Made by a program: the position numbers and the translations under genes. From Pseudoxanthomonas gei (lineage in GTDB: Bacteria; Pseudomonadota; Gammaproteobacteria; Xanthomonadales; Xanthomonadaceae), in contig NZ_QOVG01000010.1 of NCBI RefSeq assembly GCF_010119615.1, positions 62,001 through 126,000 of the forward strand: a stretch of DNA of 64,000 bases. The letters run 5' to 3'. The notes under the pieces are model-generated. The model was given only the letters and a program-made list of their open reading frames with translations, was not told the origin of the DNA and did no database searches. Position 1 is the stretch's first letter, and every line of letters starts with the position of its first letter. Shown here in pieces: positions 9,079-17,336 of the stretch.

Positions 9079-11625
9079 ATGCCCAGGAAAAAAGCAGCCG
9101 CCGGCGCACCCCTCCCAGCCCAGGGTTTCGTCCAGGTGCGCGGCGCACGTGAACACAACCTCAAGGACGTCGATGTCGATATCCCGCGCGATGCGCTGGT
9201 GGTGTTCACCGGCATCTCCGGCTCGGGCAAATCCTCGCTGGCCTTCGGCACGCTGTTCGCCGAAGCGCAGCGTCGCTACCTGGATTCCATATCGCCGTAT
9301 GCGCGCCGGCTGATCGACCAGGCCGGCATTCCCGAGGTCGACTCCATCGAAGGCCTGCCGCCGGCCGTCGCCCTGCAGCAGCAGCGCGGCACGCCGACCA
9401 CGCGCTCGTCGGTAGGCAGTGTCACCACCATTTCCAACTCGCTGCGCATGCTCTACTCGCGCGCCGGCGACTATCCGCCGGGGCAGGGCATCATCTACGC
9501 CGATGGCTTCTCGCCGAACACGCCCGCCGGCGCCTGCCCGACCTGCCATGGCCTGGGTCGTATCTACGACGCCACCGAGGCCACGATGGTGCCCGACCCA
9601 TCGCTGAGCATCCGCGACCGAGCCATCGCCGCCTGGCCCACCGCCTGGCACGGGCAGAACCTGCGCGACATCCTGACCACGCTGGGCCATGACGTCGATG
9701 TGTCCTGGAACAAGCTGCCGAAGAAGACCCGCGACTGGATCCTCTACACCGAGGAGACGCCGGTGGTGCCGGTGTACGCCGGTTTCACCGCAGCCGAAGT
9801 GAAGCACGCGTTGAAGCGGAAGCTGGAGCCCAGCTACATGGGCACCTTCAGCGGTGCGCGCCGCTACGTGCTGCACACTTTCGCCACCACCCAGAGCCCT
9901 TTGATCAAGAAGCGGGTGTCGCAATACCTGCTCAGCACGCTGTGCCCGGAATGCGATGGGAAGCGCCTCAAGCGCGAGGCGCTGTCGGTGAAGTTCGCCG
10001 GCATGGATATCGGCGAGCTCTCGCGCCTGCCATTGGGGCGGGTGGCCGAACTGCTGCGGCCGGCGGCCGATGCAAAGCCTGGCAAGGCGGGAACGCGCAA
10101 TGCCGACACGCATCCTGAACAGTCCATCGCCGCCCAACGCATCGCCGAGGATCTGCGCGCGCGCATCGCGGTGGTCCAGCAGCTTGGGCTTGGCTATCTC
10201 ACATTGGAACGCAGCACGCCCACGTTGTCGCCCGGCGAACTGCAGCGCCTGCGGCTGGCCACACAGATCCGTTCGCATCTGTTCGGCGTGGTCTATGTGA
10301 TGGACGAGCCTTCCGCCGGGCTCCATCCCGCCGACGCGCAATCGCTGCTGGCCGCGCTGGACCAGCTCAAGGCCTCGGGCAATTCGCTGTTCGTGGTCGA
10401 GCACGAGATCGATGTCATCCGCCACGCCGACTGGCTGGTCGACGTGGGCCCGGGCGCGGGCGAGCAGGGTGGCCGCGTGCTCTACAGCGGCCCGCCCGCC
10501 GGCCTGCAGCAGGTCGAGGCCTCGCATACGCGCCGCTATCTGTTTGCCGGAGCGGCGCGTTTCGACAGTCGTGCGCGCGTGCCATCGGCATGGCTGCGCC
10601 TGCAGGGCGTGACCCGCAACAACGTGCAGGGCCTCGACGTCGATTTCCCGCTCAACGTGTTCACCACCGTCACCGGCGTATCGGGTTCCGGCAAGTCGTC
10701 GCTGGTGAGCCAGGCGCTGGTGGAATTGCTGGCTGCACACCTCGATCACGACACCGGCGACGAAGACGATGCAGTCGACCCACTGGAACGCAGCACGCAG
10801 GTGCCGGTCGGCGGCCGCATCGTCGAGGGCCTGGAGCACGTGAAGCGGCTGGTGCGCGTGGACCAGAAACCAATCGGCCGCACGCCGCGTTCCAACCTGG
10901 CCACCTACACCGGCCTGTTCGACCATGTGCGCAAGCGCTTCGCCGCCACGCCGGCCGCGCGCAAGCGTCGTTACGATCCGGGCCGCTTCTCCTTCAACGT
11001 GGCCAAGGGCCGCTGCGAAACCTGCGAAGGCGAAGGTTCGGTGTTCGTGGAACTGCTGTTCATGCCCAGCGTGTATGCGCCATGTCCGACCTGCCACGGT
11101 GCGCGCTACAACGCGGCGACCCTGGGGATCGAACTGCAGGGCCGCAACATCGCGCAGGTGCTGGGCATGACCGTGGAACAGGCGGCGGCTTTCTTCGAAG
11201 ACGACGCGGCCATCGCGCGCCCGCTGCAGGTGCTGCTCGAGGTCGGCCTGGGCTACCTGCGCCTGGGCCAGCCGGCCACCGAGCTGTCCGGCGGCGAGGC
11301 GCAACGCATCAAGCTGGCCAGCGAACTGCAGCGCGCCCAGCGCCGCGACACGGTCTATATCCTCGACGAGCCGACCACCGGTCTGCACCCGGCCGACGTC
11401 GACAAGCTGCTGCTGCAACTGCACGGTCTGGTCGATGCCGGCAACACGGTGATCCTGGTCGAGCACGACATGCGCGTGGCCGCGGCCAGCGACTGGGTCA
11501 TCGACATGGGGCCGGGCGCCGGCGGCGAGGGCGGCAAGGTGGTAGCCGCCGGGCCACCTCGGAAAGTCGCGAAGAACCGCAAAAGCAGGACCAGCCGCTT
11601 CCTCGCCGAAGCCCTCTCCTTGTAG
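9079..11625 (+). CDS. Class II UvrA-like ABC ATPase (UvrA2)
   Basis: DNA-binding ABC ATPase related to the damage-recognition subunit of nucleotide excision repair. The 848-residue product has two Walker A motifs (GISGSGKSS at 45-53 and GVSGSGKSS near 533), two signature motifs ([12 protein letters not shown] near 382 and [12 protein letters not shown] near 735) and zinc-binding CxxC pairs (CPTCHG, CPECDG, CETCEG, CPTCHG). After [12 protein letters not shown] the sequence goes almost directly to the zinc-hook pair, so the roughly 110-residue UvrB-binding domain of canonical UvrA (about 940 residues) is missing. That defines class II UvrA. The start follows AGGAACACGC; the ORF extends 28 codons further up without sequence support. 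Confidence 0.93.
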   Translation: MPRKKAAAGAPLPAQGFVQVRGAREHNLKDVDVDIPRDALVVFTGISGSGKSSLAFGTLFAEAQRRYLDSISPYARRLIDQAGIPEVDSIEGLPPAVALQQQRGTPTTRSSVGSVTTISNSLRMLYSRAGDYPPGQGIIYADGFSPNTPAGACPTCHGLGRIYDATEATMVPDPSLSIRDRAIAAWPTAWHGQNLRDILTTLGHDVDVSWNKLPKKTRDWILYTEETPVVPVYAGFTAAEVKHALKRKLEPSYMGTFSGARRYVLHTFATTQSPLIKKRVSQYLLSTLCPECDGKRLKREALSVKFAGMDIGELSRLPLGRVAELLRPAADAKPGKAGTRNADTHPEQSIAAQRIAEDLRARIAVVQQLGLGYLTLERSTPTLSPGELQRLRLATQIRSHLFGVVYVMDEPSAGLHPADAQSLLAALDQLKASGNSLFVVEHEIDVIRHADWLVDVGPGAGEQGGRVLYSGPPAGLQQVEASHTRRYLFAGAARFDSRARVPSAWLRLQGVTRNNVQGLDVDFPLNVFTTVTGVSGSGKSSLVSQALVELLAAHLDHDTGDEDDAVDPLERSTQVPVGGRIVEGLEHVKRLVRVDQKPIGRTPRSNLATYTGLFDHVRKRFAATPAARKRRYDPGRFSFNVAKGRCETCEGEGSVFVELLFMPSVYAPCPTCHGARYNAATLGIELQGRNIAQVLGMTVEQAAAFFEDDAAIARPLQVLLEVGLGYLRLGQPATELSGGEAQRIKLASELQRAQRRDTVYILDEPTTGLHPADVDKLLLQLHGLVDAGNTVILVEHDMRVAAASDWVIDMGPGAGGEGGKVVAAGPPRKVAKNRKSRTSRFLAEALSL

Positions 11626-11647
11626 AGCCGATCTCGCTCGGCTCTAT
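11622..11647. repeat. REP-like element, family B
   Basis: TGTAGAGCCGATCTCGCTCGGCTC, a self-complementary AGAGCCGA...TCGGCTCT element that starts inside the stop codon of the upstream UvrA-like gene. Related copies are at 12502-12568, 18912-18938 and 39742-39803. Confidence 0.7.
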
Positions 11648-11671
11648 GCGGCTGATGCGCAAGCTGGCCGT

Positions 11672-11770
11672 TGTAGGAGCGACGCAAGTTGCGAAGCACG
11701 CGGGGCTGGATTGCCAATAGGGTCCGGGCTCATGGTTTCCTGGCTTCGCGACTTGCGTCGCTCCTACAAC
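11672..11770. repeat. Inverted pair of family A REP-like elements
   Basis: The left arm 11672-11700 starts TGTAGGAGCGACGCAAGTTG; the right arm 11741-11770 ends CGACTTGCGTCGCTCCTACA. The arms are reverse complements over about 26 bases with a 40-base spacer, as in a REP doublet. They fill the gap between the UvrA-like and HD-domain genes. Confidence 0.85.
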
Positions 11771-11919
11771 AAGCCACATTTCCACGGGCAATGATTCCGG
11801 CGCAAGTCATCCCACCTTGCAGGGCCGAGCTTGCTAGGCCCTGCAAGGACGACGCACTCGTTCTCCAACGTTGAGACCCGACTCGCCCACACTCGGATCC
11901 AGCCACCAGGGGAACCATC

Positions 11920-12489
11920 ATGACGCACGCAAATCCACCCATGACCCGCGTCATCGACGCCATCGGCTTCGCCGCGCACGCGCATCGCATGCAGCGGCGC
12001 AAGGACAAGGAGGAAACGCCGTACATCAACCACCCGGTGGCACTGGTGCAGATCCTGGCGGTGGAAGCGGGTATCGACGATGCCGACGTGCTGTGCGCAG
12101 CGGCGCTGCATGATTACCTGGAGGACTGCTGCGGCGAGCAAGGACAGCTCAGCCTGGAAGCGGGCCGCCAGTTGCTACACGAACGCTTCGGCGCTCCGGT
12201 GCTTGCACTGGTCGACGCGGTCACCGATGACAAGTCGCTGCCCAAGGCCGAGCGCAAGCGTCGCCAGGTCGAACACGCCGGCCATGTGCCCCATGGGGCC
12301 AAGCTGATCAAGCTGGCCGACAAGACCGCCAACCTGCGTGATCTGGCCGATTTCCCGCCCGCCGACTGGCCCGCCTTCCGCCGCCGCGATTACTTCGACT
12401 GGGCGGCGTTGGTGATCACGCAGCTGCGCGGCGCGCATCCGCAGCTGGAGGCGCTGTTCGACCAGGCGCATGCGCGGCGGCCGGACTGA
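11920..12489 (+). CDS. HD-domain phosphohydrolase, RelA/SpoT hydrolase-like
   Basis: A single-domain 189-residue HD hydrolase. Residues about 15-70 resemble the (p)ppGpp hydrolase domain of SpoT and MESH1: AHRMQRRKD, then YINHPVALVQIL, then AALHDYLEDC with the metal-binding His-Asp at 64-65. A later DKTANLRD motif matches the LADKxxNLR element of the family. There is no synthetase, TGS or ACT domain, so it would be a small alarmone or nucleotide hydrolase; the substrate is inferred. GGGGAACCATC precedes the ATG. REP elements flank it on both sides. Confidence 0.85.
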   Translation: MTHANPPMTRVIDAIGFAAHAHRMQRRKDKEETPYINHPVALVQILAVEAGIDDADVLCAAALHDYLEDCCGEQGQLSLEAGRQLLHERFGAPVLALVDAVTDDKSLPKAERKRRQVEHAGHVPHGAKLIKLADKTANLRDLADFPPADWPAFRRRDYFDWAALVITQLRGAHPQLEALFDQAHARRPD

Positions 12490-12501
12490 CCAGCGACCTT
12501 T

Positions 12502-12568
12502 TAGAGCCGAGCTTGCCCGACTGCTCTTGCCTTTCGCGCCAAAAGCAGCCGAGTAGGCTCGGCTCTAC
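12502..12568. repeat. Inverted pair of family B REP-like elements
   Basis: The left arm TAGAGCCGAGCTTGCCCGACTG at about 12502-12526 faces AGCCGAGTAGGCTCGGCTCT at about 12546-12566. The two halves pair around CTTTCGCGCCAAAAG. The element sits between the convergent HD-hydrolase and lipoprotein genes and could act as a bidirectional transcript end. Confidence 0.75.
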
Positions 12569-12601
12569 GAGATCATGCCTTGCCAATTTCGCTTGCATTG
12601 A

Positions 12602-13465
12602 TCAGTCGATGACGAACTGGTCTTCGTGGCCAGCCTGCGGTGGGCATTCGAACGGTCGAGCTACCCGGCAGGGCCACAGTGAGCGGGGCACCGTGGTCCG
12701 GCGTTCGAAGTGCTCGCCGGTCCAGACCACGAAGCCGGCATGGGCGAAGTGACCGTTGTCGAATATCGGCGGCGCGGTGGAGGCCGAAGGGTTCTCGGGA
12801 TCGAACTCCACAACCCACCGGAAGATTGGCAACTTGTGGAGGTTTTCGTCGAGCGCGAATACTCCGCTGGCACCCAGCGAAGCGTAGTGCTCAAGCATGG
12901 CCTTGTTGAACACGGCGGGATCGGGCGCGATGCTCTCGGTCACGTCTTCGGGCGGGTGCCCCTCGATTACACGGTAGGCGCGCAACCCTGAGTCGAAGTG
13001 CCCGGTGCCCGTCACCGCGCACTGACGGACTGCTTCTGCAACCGGAATCCCGTAGGTGGGATCTCCCGCGTGAAGCTCGGCACAGCTCCCGCGGACCTCG
13101 ACCAGGTAACCGGTAACCCCGGCTCGGACGCCCTGGAAGCTACGTATCCAGAAGCCGTAAGTCGCTCCTTCATGATCGGCCACCAGGTAATCGCGCCCGC
13201 CCGCCGCCCCAGGTATTTGCTGCACCAACACAACGCTTTGAATGTAGCGTTGACGAAGCGCAACCGAAGCAAGAACGTCATGTGCAGGCAATGACAACAG
13301 CAGGTTGGAAACGGTCGCTGGTACCGGCATCGCTTGTCCTAGTTCTACACCGGGATAAGCCAACCCCGGCAATGGCTGTGCATCAGAAGCTCTTGTAGCC
13401 CCAGCCGAGATGGCGGCACAGCCGGACAGTACGGAAATTGAAAGCATAAGCAGGCTCATTCGCAT
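12602..13465 (-). CDS. Putative immunity lipoprotein for the adjacent X-T4SS effector
   Basis: A 287-residue product with a clear lipoprotein signal: MRMSLLMLSISVLSGCAAIS, lipobox LSGC with Cys16. The mature part has no domain I recognise; it has several Cys residues, a GFWIRSF segment and a C-terminal Phe/Trp-rich stretch. AGGAG stands seven bases before the ATG, which fixes the start although the ORF extends into the neighbouring gene. It begins 22 bases downstream of the effector stop, so the two form an operon. In characterised X-T4SS systems the cognate immunity proteins are periplasmic lipoproteins encoded next to their effector; the assignment here rests on that and is inference. Codon use is visibly less GC-rich than in the neighbours. 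Confidence 0.7.
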   Translation of the reverse strand: MRMSLLMLSISVLSGCAAISAGATRASDAQPLPGLAYPGVELGQAMPVPATVSNLLLSLPAHDVLASVALRQRYIQSVVLVQQIPGAAGGRDYLVADHEGATYGFWIRSFQGVRAGVTGYLVEVRGSCAELHAGDPTYGIPVAEAVRQCAVTGTGHFDSGLRAYRVIEGHPPEDVTESIAPDPAVFNKAMLEHYASLGASGVFALDENLHKLPIFRWVVEFDPENPSASTAPPIFDNGHFAHAGFVVWTGEHFERRTTVPRSLWPCRVARPFECPPQAGHEDQFVID

Positions 13466-13487
13466 GCTAATTCTCCTGGTGGCTAGT

Positions 13488-15002
13488 CTAGGCGAGACGA
13501 ATTCCGGGCGCGTCGTGGGCGGAGTTGCGGTTCGGCTGGTCGGTCGAAGGCGTGTTGGCCGCAATGCGATTCAAGTTCTCTAAGCGAGCCAAGCTTTCAT
13601 CAACTGGCGTATTGGTGGCTGCCGCCCTATTCACCATGACGCGCGTCGAAGCCGGATCATCGGGCCTGCCGTGTACCATGAACAAATGATCGCCAGGTTT
13701 CACGGTTGCAGCGGCCTGATTGGGAAACAAGTGGTCTACCTGTTTCAGGCCGTTCGCTTTCGCTTCTGCCAGAAGACTCATTGACAGTCGTTCTTCATTC
13801 GCCTGAGTATCCGGCCCGAGTTGTCCCACCCGGCCCTGGATTTGCCGATGCAGGCCATGGTCAGGATGCTGGGGGTCGGCAGGATGTCGCTGCGGTTGTG
13901 CAGGCAAGACATCGGGCGCCCGGTGCACAGGAGGCGGTTCAGGGCCGTGCTGCAAACGCTGTCCGCCCTCGACCGAGGTCAGCACGTACTGCCAGCGGAC
14001 CTGCTGTGGGTTGCGTCTGATCTCGGCGACGAAAGCATCGTATTCGCCGCCGCCAATGGTCTGACATCCTGCAGAATCGGTGTTGCGAGTGCTGCCGCGG
14101 TGGATCTTGAATGTGTTGTTCAAGTCCTGCATTCCGTGTAAGTCAGCGGCCGTGAACCAGCCGTCGGCATTGGTGTCACGTTGTACACGTCCCGCACCTC
14201 CCGCAACTGCTTCTGCAGCCGGTCGCAGTGCGAACTCGCGGCCGTTCTGTCGAGGGCTTCCATAGGTTGGATGGTCGGTCCGAAGCATTTCCGTCGTTCC
14301 TTCGCCAAGTCTGCCCAGATCACGGACACCATCGTGATTGACATCCTCGCCCTCAATTTTCTTTGGCCGGATCTGCTCGTAGCCTTGCGAAGTATGCAGG
14401 CGAGTTGCGTTCCCACTCTCGTCGGCGAATGGACGCGTCCCATCGCTACCGGCGTGGTGGTCATACTGTGCACTTGGCTCGGTGTTGGCCCGGTTGAACT
14501 CGCGTGCATGCCGGACGCCATTGTTGTCTTTCCATACCACCACAAGGCGATCGTCGTAGGCGCCGGCACCCCTATTGAAGGTGGTTTGGGTGTCGTTGCG
14601 CAAACCCAGGATCACCCGGTCTCCATTTGCCTGTAGCGAATCCTGGGCGGCTTGATTGCCACGGCTTGCAACAATGCTGGCGTACACGTCATGCAGTTGC
14701 GTTTGGGAAAGATCGCGGGTTTCAGTATCTGCAGGGAAGCGCGGTGCACCTGTTGCCGTCCGTAGCCGTTCGACCGAAGTACGGAGGCCTTCCGCGTCAT
14801 CTGCTGCAATCGCTCCCGGTCTCGCCAATTCCGCCAGCTGTTCACGGGCCTCAACAGCAACCAAGCGGTCCAGCGCCTCCTGCACCACCAGGCTCTGGCC
14901 CTGGCGCAATGCATCGAGGCGTTCGAGCGCATCGGCAGAGCGGTTGCAGTTGAACAGGTCGGCCACTTCGCGGGCGGAGGCGTGGATGTCGAGTTCTGGC
15001 AT
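13488..15002 (-). CDS. Putative X-T4SS antibacterial effector with C-terminal XVIPCD
   Basis: A 504-residue protein without signal peptide. Residues about 365-475 match the Xanthomonas VirD4-interacting conserved domain: DPQHPDHGLHRQI at 376-388, ERLSMSLLAEAKANGL at 405-419, then VDHLF, HLFMVHGRPDDP at 439-450 and TPVDESLARLE, followed by a polar Pro/Asn/Gln tail. This tail directs X-Tfe toxins to the type IV secretion system. The central region carries FKIHRG at 298-303 and SAGCQTI at 310-316, which resembles the His...Ser-x-Gly-Cys arrangement of L,D-transpeptidase (YkuD)-type enzymes, and two Asp/Asn loops (220-228 and 276-288) resembling calcium loops. The start MPELDIHASA has AAGGAA upstream; 24 further upstream codons lack support. 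Peptidoglycan as target is inference. GC content is lower than in the surrounding genes. Confidence 0.85.
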   Translation of the reverse strand: MPELDIHASAREVADLFNCNRSADALERLDALRQGQSLVVQEALDRLVAVEAREQLAELARPGAIAADDAEGLRTSVERLRTATGAPRFPADTETRDLSQTQLHDVYASIVASRGNQAAQDSLQANGDRVILGLRNDTQTTFNRGAGAYDDRLVVVWKDNNGVRHAREFNRANTEPSAQYDHHAGSDGTRPFADESGNATRLHTSQGYEQIRPKKIEGEDVNHDGVRDLGRLGEGTTEMLRTDHPTYGSPRQNGREFALRPAAEAVAGGAGRVQRDTNADGWFTAADLHGMQDLNNTFKIHRGSTRNTDSAGCQTIGGGEYDAFVAEIRRNPQQVRWQYVLTSVEGGQRLQHGPEPPPVHRAPDVLPAQPQRHPADPQHPDHGLHRQIQGRVGQLGPDTQANEERLSMSLLAEAKANGLKQVDHLFPNQAAATVKPGDHLFMVHGRPDDPASTRVMVNRAAATNTPVDESLARLENLNRIAANTPSTDQPNRNSAHDAPGIRLA

Positions 15003-15676
15003 GGGGAAGTTCCTTTTCGTGGTTTCGTCTTCATTGACGTTGGGCGGGCAACGCATCGAGGTCCCTGCAGGCAAACCATACGATGGGATCAGAGGCCGTT
15101 ACCGGAGCCAGCGCACAGAATCCGGTCCGGAACCCCGTGTGTTCCGGCTGATCGGTGGTGTGACCCGGCGAGTACGGGGTGGTGGTGCCGCACCACGTTC
15201 CTGTCACGCGGTGGAACAAAGGAGAATGTGGCACGACAAGGCAGCCGGCGAAATCAGCGGTCTGCACGGCGTAAGGTAGGAGTTTTCTGACGCGCGCCCG
15301 GGTTGCCATGCAAGGCGCAACCTGCATGACCGGTGCCCGACCCACCCCACGGCGGCCGAGCGGCCGGAAAATTCGGAGCCGCCCACGCTTGCCGCATCGA
15401 GGGCCGAAGCCGGTGAAGCGTCGGGGATGAAGCCCCTCCCACAAAGGACGATGTCGCGAAGAACAGCTCGTAGGGCAGGTCTGGCCGCCTTCCGGGGGGT
15501 CATGCGACGGGTTTCTCGTGGTGCTCCGGCTTTGAATGCAGGCCCCCGCTTGCGCGGTCGAGTGCTGCCACCCGCCCTACGCGGTGCCATGCCTTCGCTG
15601 TTGTGGGATGGGACGGCGCTGATGAAGGCGACGGGGTTGAAACCCTTCCCACATGACGTCGCTTATTCCAGCCTGA
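15003..15676. other. Long intergenic region upstream of the effector operon
   Basis: A 674-base gap with several short overlapping ORFs but none with a ribosome binding site and consistent codon bias. It should hold the promoter of the effector operon near 15003-15150. Its distal half contains REP-like family D sequences. No recognisable gene remnant, integrase or tRNA is present. Confidence 0.5.
15421..15656. repeat. Degenerate REP-like elements, family D
   Basis: TCGGGGATGAAGCCCCTCCC at 15421-15440 (followed by ACAA), TTGTGGGATGGGACGGCGCT at about 15601 and GACGGGGTTGAAACCCTTCC at about 15632 are variants of one element (TTGTGGGA..GGGGCTTCA..CCCGAC and its reverse complement) in both orientations. 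The copies are imperfect, which suggests old, decaying REP sequences. Confidence 0.5.
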
Positions 15677-16171
15677 TCAAGCCGCGCTGCGCTGCCCCTG
15701 CGGCGTGTGGATCAGTTCGCCGAGGTCGAAGCCCTGCGCGCGGGCGTCGTCGAGGAACTGCTGGGTGGTGGCGGCGTCGATCTGCGGCTGGCGGGCCAGC
15801 AGCCACAGGTATTTGCGGTCGGGGCTGCCGACCAGGGCGGTGGTGTACGCGTCATCGATCTTGATGATCCAGTAGTCACCCTTGGTGAAGGGAATCCAGC
15901 GCAGGCCCTCGGGCAGGAAGGTGACTTCAAGCCGGCTGTTGCTGCCGTCCAGCGCGCTGGCTTCGCCGACCGATTCCTCGTGCTCGCCCTTGCCGTTGGT
16001 GGCGCGGTTGACCACGCGGACCTTGCCGTTGTCCTGCAAGGAATACTCTGCGGTGATGTCGCGGAAATCTTCGGGTTCGTACCGCATTGGCAGGCGCGCG
16101 ATTTCGTACCAGGTGCCGAGGTAGCGGGGCAGGTCGATCGAGGCAACGGTGGCGAGTTCCGGATGGCTCAT
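15677..16171 (-). CDS. Lipocalin family protein (Blc-like)
   Basis: A 164-residue lipocalin. The first conserved motif GTWYEIARLP is at residues 19-28, followed by the usual beta-barrel pattern (ITAEYSLQDNGKVRVVNRAT) and DYWIIKIDD with YLWLLARQP near the end, which are lipocalin motifs 2 and 3. Unlike E. coli Blc it has no signal peptide or lipobox, so it may be cytoplasmic. GGAG six bases before the second ATG favours MSHPELATVA over the upstream ATG at 16183. It binds small hydrophobic molecules by family analogy; the ligand is unknown. Confidence 0.9.
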   Translation of the reverse strand: MSHPELATVASIDLPRYLGTWYEIARLPMRYEPEDFRDITAEYSLQDNGKVRVVNRATNGKGEHEESVGEASALDGSNSRLEVTFLPEGLRWIPFTKGDYWIIKIDDAYTTALVGSPDRKYLWLLARQPQIDAATTQQFLDDARAQGFDLGELIHTPQGQRSAA

Positions 16172-16279
16172 GTGCAACTCCATGTCGTGGGGGAACGCAT
16201 TGTTAGCATCGGCACGGTTATGCGTTCGTCGACGGCGCGTGCATGTGGCGTGCGCCCCCGCGCCTGGCTGCGGGTGTGA

Positions 16280-17083
16280 TCAGCCTTGCGACGGCTGCTT
16301 GGCCATGCGCCTGCGCAGGTCGCGCAGGTAGAAATGTGCGGGAAGGTGGCGCAGGAACGCAGGCATGGCCCAATACACGCGCGGTGCCCAGCGTTTGAAA
16401 CGCGCCCAGTGTTTGGCATCCTGCTCGCTCCATGGCAGCTGGAAATCGCGGCGCAGGTCTGGCGGAAGCAATCCGCGCGTCACGAAGCGCTGCATTGGCA
16501 GCAGCCCGCGCGTATACCAGGGCGCACTGCCACCCTTCAGCACCTGGTGCACGTACTCGCGGACTTCGGCATCGACGCTGAACCCTGCGCGCTGCGCCTC
16601 CCACCAGGGCTGGAACTCCTGAAGAGTCGGCGGCCATTGCGCGTCGCGGACCTGCAGCGTGCTGCCGTAGACCCAGGCCTCGCGGTACAGGGTTTCCTCA
16701 TTGGCCGCAGACAGCGGCCCGGCGAAAAGGTCGTGCAGGTCGACTGCGCTGCGATACAGGGTAGCGGCGACCCACAGCTGCAGATCTGGGTCGAAGGCGT
16801 TGTACAGCGGCGAGCGCACGGGACCATGGGCACGATTGACGTGCCGCGCCACCGCGGCGCGTTCCTCATCGGTGCCCAGGGTCGTGGCGTAGACGTAGCT
16901 CATGGTCGCGCGCAGCCGGTCCAGAGGCCGTTCCAGCGTGGCGCTGTGCCGGGCCACGCCCAGGCCTACGCCGGGGTTGGCCATCTGCAGGATCACGGTG
17001 GCCCCGGCGCCGAAGTAGATGTAGGCCTCGCGGGTGATGTCGGCCAGGTGCACGGTGTCAGGAGAAGCGTTTGCGTCGGACAT
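16280..17083 (-). CDS. Oxygenase MpaB family protein (DUF2236)
   Basis: A 267-residue protein of the MpaB/rubber-oxygenase-like DUF2236 family. Seen: REAYIYFGAGATVILQMANPGVG at the N-terminus (Gly-rich start of the domain), the family core VNRAHGPV and NAFDPDLQLWVAATLYRSA with conserved His and Trp, and a later W-rich segment ending in a basic tail. Family members are haem-binding oxygenases or uncharacterised. The start is uncertain: none of the ATGs at 17083, 17098 and 17113 has a strong ribosome binding site; the one just ahead of the conserved region was chosen. Confidence 0.8.
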   Translation of the reverse strand: MSDANASPDTVHLADITREAYIYFGAGATVILQMANPGVGLGVARHSATLERPLDRLRATMSYVYATTLGTDEERAAVARHVNRAHGPVRSPLYNAFDPDLQLWVAATLYRSAVDLHDLFAGPLSAANEETLYREAWVYGSTLQVRDAQWPPTLQEFQPWWEAQRAGFSVDAEVREYVHQVLKGGSAPWYTRGLLPMQRFVTRGLLPPDLRRDFQLPWSEQDAKHWARFKRWAPRVYWAMPAFLRHLPAHFYLRDLRRRMAKQPSQG

Positions 17084-17336
17084 GTACTGCGGTGGCATCA
17101 GTGGCGGCGGCATCGTTTCAGGTGGGATTCCATCATAGAGGCCCGCGCGTGGACGCCTTGTTTCCTGCCTGCTGCAGCTTTCCTGGCAGCGCGCTGTACT
17201 CGCGATCACCACGGACGCCGTGGCCTGCAGCTGCGCTGGTGGTTATATGAACAAGTATCCGGAATGGTTCACCACATTCACACCGTCACCACCCCGAATC
17301 GCAACTAATGGCCTAACTCCAATAAAGGTGACCGCC

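Noticed and set aside
8845..11466. An 873-codon open frame on the minus strand opposite the UvrA-like gene
   Set aside because: The plus strand encodes a complete UvrA-like protein with all motifs. The antisense frame is a GC-bias shadow without motifs or a ribosome binding site.
13564..14060. Possible frameshift between effector core and XVIPCD tail
   Set aside because: The Pro/His/Gln-rich stretch at residues 350-375 looks odd, but reading continues in frame into a good XVIPCD, and such polar linkers are normal before this domain.
13706..14636. Short plus-strand ORFs opposite the effector gene
   Set aside because: No ribosome binding sites or recognisable domains; the minus strand has a continuous protein ending in XVIPCD.
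15031..15590. Open frames of 100-200 codons in the gap upstream of the effector
   Set aside because: They overlap on both strands, lack ribosome binding sites and run through degenerate repeats.
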